From Synergistes sp. (GTDB lineage: Bacteria; Synergistota; Synergistia; Synergistales; Synergistaceae): a stretch of DNA of 14,300 nt. Made by a program: the position numbers and the translations under genes. Each line of letters starts with the position of its first letter. Positions within the stretch are counted from its first letter, which is position 1. A model generated the notes under the pieces. The model did not search any database. It had not been told where the DNA came from and was given only the letters and a program-made list of their open reading frames with translations. The stretch is taken from assembly GCA_016288355.1 (NCBI GenBank), contig JAEEYY010000099.1:1-14300 (forward strand), in the 5' to 3' direction. Positions 13,065 to 14,300 of this stretch are shown here, piece by piece.

Positions 13065-14111
13065 CTACCTGTGGCGGATACCCTTCAGTTCCTCCTGCAC
13101 ATAGTCAGTGGTCAGAATCTTCTTTACAACCCCGTCAACATCAAGCCGCACAGTATTATGGCTTGTGTAGCTCTCCTCCGCCTGCGTCTCCACTCTGCCC
13201 TGAACGAAGAACTTATCGTAATTGAGATCCCGGTTATCGGCGGCCACACGGAAATACTGCCCCATGTCCTCAGAGCGGAGACGTTCTTCGCATGTCATGA
13301 GGGTTTCATACAGTTTCTCACCATGACGTGTCCCGATGATGTTGGTACCGGTGTCTCCGAAGAGCTGCTGTACTCCTTTTGCAAGATCACCGATTGTGGA
13401 CGCGTCCGCTTTCTGAATGAACAGATCGCCGGGATTGGCATGTTCAAAAGCAAAACGTACAAGTTCTACGGCTTCATCGAGATTCATCAGAAAACGGGTC
13501 ATCTCCGGATTGGTGATGGTTATCGGGCTTCCAGCATGAATCTGATCAATGAAGAGCGGAATCACAGAACCACGGCTGCACATGACATTGCCATAACGGG
13601 TACAGCAAATAACGGTATCGGACCGTTCCGCCGCTACACGGGCATTCGCGTAAATAACATGCTCCATCATGGCCTTGGAGATACCCATCGCATTGATCGG
13701 ATACGCAGCCTTGTCTGTGGAGAGACATACCACGCGCTTGACACCTGCATCGATCGCAGCATGAAGTACGTTGTCCGTGCCCTCAATGTTTGTCTTGACG
13801 GCCTGCATCGGGAAAAACTCACAGGATGGGACCTGCTTCAAGGCGGCGGCGTGGAAAATGTAATCCACACCGGGCATGGCATCCGCGATACTCCTGGGAT
13901 CTCTTACGTCACCGACGTAAAACTTTACCTTCTTTGCAGCTTCCGGATGCTTTGCCTGAAGGTCGTGCCGCATGTCATCCTGCTTTTTCTCATCGCGGGA
14001 AAAGATCCGGATCTGACCGATGTCCGCTTCCAGGAAATGCTTTAAAACGGTGTTGCCGAATGAGCCGGTACCACCCGTTATCATCAGTGTCGCTCCGCTG
14101 AATGCGCTCAT
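13065..14111 (-). CDS. capE: UDP-N-acetylglucosamine 4,6-dehydratase/5-epimerase (CapE/FnlA)
   Basis: A 348-residue extended-SDR enzyme that starts UDP-L-FucNAc synthesis by dehydrating UDP-GlcNAc to a 4-keto-6-deoxy sugar nucleotide with epimerisation. It has the cofactor loop G13-GTGSFG19, the FSRDEKKQ stretch (37-44), HAAALKQVP (87-95), and the catalytic T132-DK134. The usual SDR YxxxK is M142-x-x-x-K146 in NAMGISKAMME; as I recall, a Met at this position is normal for CapE, so it is not a defect. ATG 14111 has AGGAGG 7 bases upstream; an in-frame start at 14159 would fall in the hairpin array and lacks a site. It is the first cap gene in the window; more of the operon may lie upstream beyond the edge. 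Confidence 0.93.
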   Translation of the reverse strand: MSAFSGATLMITGGTGSFGNTVLKHFLEADIGQIRIFSRDEKKQDDMRHDLQAKHPEAAKKVKFYVGDVRDPRSIADAMPGVDYIFHAAALKQVPSCEFFPMQAVKTNIEGTDNVLHAAIDAGVKRVVCLSTDKAAYPINAMGISKAMMEHVIYANARVAAERSDTVICCTRYGNVMCSRGSVIPLFIDQIHAGSPITITNPEMTRFLMNLDEAVELVRFAFEHANPGDLFIQKADASTIGDLAKGVQQLFGDTGTNIIGTRHGEKLYETLMTCEERLRSEDMGQYFRVAADNRDLNYDKFFVQGRVETQAEESYTSHNTVRLDVDGVVKKILTTDYVQEELKGIRHR

Positions 14112-14148
14112 GTGTTTTCCTCCTGTTGTTTGATAATGATCATCGGAT

Positions 14149-14182
14149 AGCGAAATCAATCGAGGATTTGATTGATTTCGCT
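14149..14182. repeat. Hairpin A of the chained array
   Basis: AGCGAAATCAATC (14149-14161) pairs perfectly over 13 bp with GATTGATTTCGCT (14170-14182); loop of 8 bases. Its right arm shares TTCGCT with hairpin B. Confidence 0.85.
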
Positions 14183-14207
14183 GCCAAACGACAGATTTGG
14201 CAGCGAA
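14177..14207. repeat. Hairpin B of the chained array
   Basis: TTCGCTGCCAAA (14177-14188) pairs perfectly over 12 bp with TTTGGCAGCGAA (14196-14207); loop of 7 bases. It overlaps hairpin A on the left and hairpin C on the right, so full-length neighbours cannot form at once. Confidence 0.85.
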
Positions 14208-14227
14208 TGATTCTTGGAATCATTCGC
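14203..14227. repeat. Hairpin C of the chained array
   Basis: GCGAATGATTC (14203-14213) pairs perfectly over 11 bp with GAATCATTCGC (14217-14227); loop of 3 bases. It shares GCGAA with hairpin B. Confidence 0.85.
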
Positions 14228-14255
14228 CCGATGCTCATTGCAATGAGTATAGGGC
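14226..14255. repeat. Hairpin D of the chained array
   Basis: A 30-base near-palindrome centred on CTCATTGCAATGAG (14234-14247, perfect). It extends outward through AT/AT pairs and GCCC/GGGC with one G-U and one G-A mismatch. Its ends share GC with hairpins C and E. Confidence 0.75.
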
Positions 14256-14276
14256 AAAACAGCCGTGCTGTTTTGC
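14254..14276. repeat. Hairpin E of the chained array
   Basis: GCAAAACAGC (14254-14263) pairs perfectly over 10 bp with GCTGTTTTGC (14267-14276); loop CGT. Confidence 0.85.
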
Positions 14277-14277
14277 T

Positions 14278-14294
14278 GCGCCGCAAAGCGGCGC
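14278..14294. repeat. Hairpin F of the chained array
   Basis: GCGCCGC (14278-14284) pairs perfectly over 7 bp with GCGGCGC (14288-14294); loop AAA. The following GGCGAA at the window edge repeats the boundary motif seen at 14150 and 14203, so the array probably continues. Confidence 0.75.
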
Positions 14295-14300
14295 GGCGAA

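Noticed and set aside
13674..13688. Met in place of the SDR catalytic Tyr in CapE as a sign of inactivation
   Set aside because: The CapE clade normally carries Met here as I recall, and the neighbouring T-D-K and M-x-x-x-K residues are intact.
14112..14159. Upstream start at 14159 for capE
   Set aside because: It reaches into the hairpin array and lacks a ribosome binding site; ATG 14111 with AGGAGG fits the family N-terminus.
14149..14300. CRISPR array or ordinary tandem repeat
   Set aside because: The stems differ in sequence and spacing; there is no constant repeat unit with unique spacers. Only the inverted symmetry and the short GCGAA boundary recur.

Overview
The window looks like chromosomal DNA of a GC-rich member of the Clostridia (Bacillota), probably a gut anaerobe of the Oscillospiraceae/Lachnospiraceae kind. 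This is an inference. It rests on strong AGGAGG-type ribosome binding sites, near-consensus TTGACA/TATAAT promoters, U-tailed hairpin terminators, and the mix of a LarA-type protein, a TRAP carboxylate transporter and Firmicutes-style CapE/F/G genes. No rRNA, tRNA, insertion sequence or CRISPR array was seen.

Layout, left to right. (1) 1-63 is the first 21 codons of a secreted or lipoprotein gene on the minus strand. Its promoter has a 20-bp perfect palindrome over the -10 box. (2) 298-1578 (minus) is a LarA-family nickel-pincer racemase homologue, with its own promoter, spacer operator and terminator. (3) 1742-3419 (plus) is a three-gene run of GNAT-type proteins, one carrying an N-terminal membrane domain, closed by a strong terminator. 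(4) 3599-4846 (plus) is one continuous reading frame joining a TetR regulator to a GNAT acetyltransferase, behind a promoter with a perfect palindromic operator. (5) 5007-7879 (plus) is a complete TRAP transporter (dctP, dctQ, dctM) behind a perfect-consensus promoter, with a terminator-like hairpin between dctP and dctQ. (6) 7951-9990 (minus) is a convergent two-gene operon: a DRE-TIM aldolase/synthase-like enzyme followed by a short-chain dehydrogenase. It shares a bidirectional terminator with the transporter. (7) 10288-14111 (minus) is a surface-polysaccharide block, capE-capF-capG, encoding the route from UDP-GlcNAc to UDP-N-acetyl-L-fucosamine. A short orphan reading frame and a terminator follow it. 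(8) 14149-14300 is non-coding and consists of a chain of overlapping perfect or near-perfect hairpins that runs to the window edge.

How the genes may work together: the TRAP system should import an organic or sugar acid. The facing dehydrogenase and DRE-TIM enzyme, and perhaps the LarA homologue, are plausible catabolic partners for a hydroxy acid, but that link comes from position only. The CapEFG genes are less GC-biased in codon choice than the genes to their left and are probably an accessory (transferred) surface-polysaccharide locus. The junction appears to fall within a short chimeric reading frame near 10430.

The most unusual items are the chained hairpin array at the right edge, the in-frame TetR-GNAT fusion that retains an internal ribosome binding site, and the TRAP-linked DRE-TIM enzyme with altered signature motifs.
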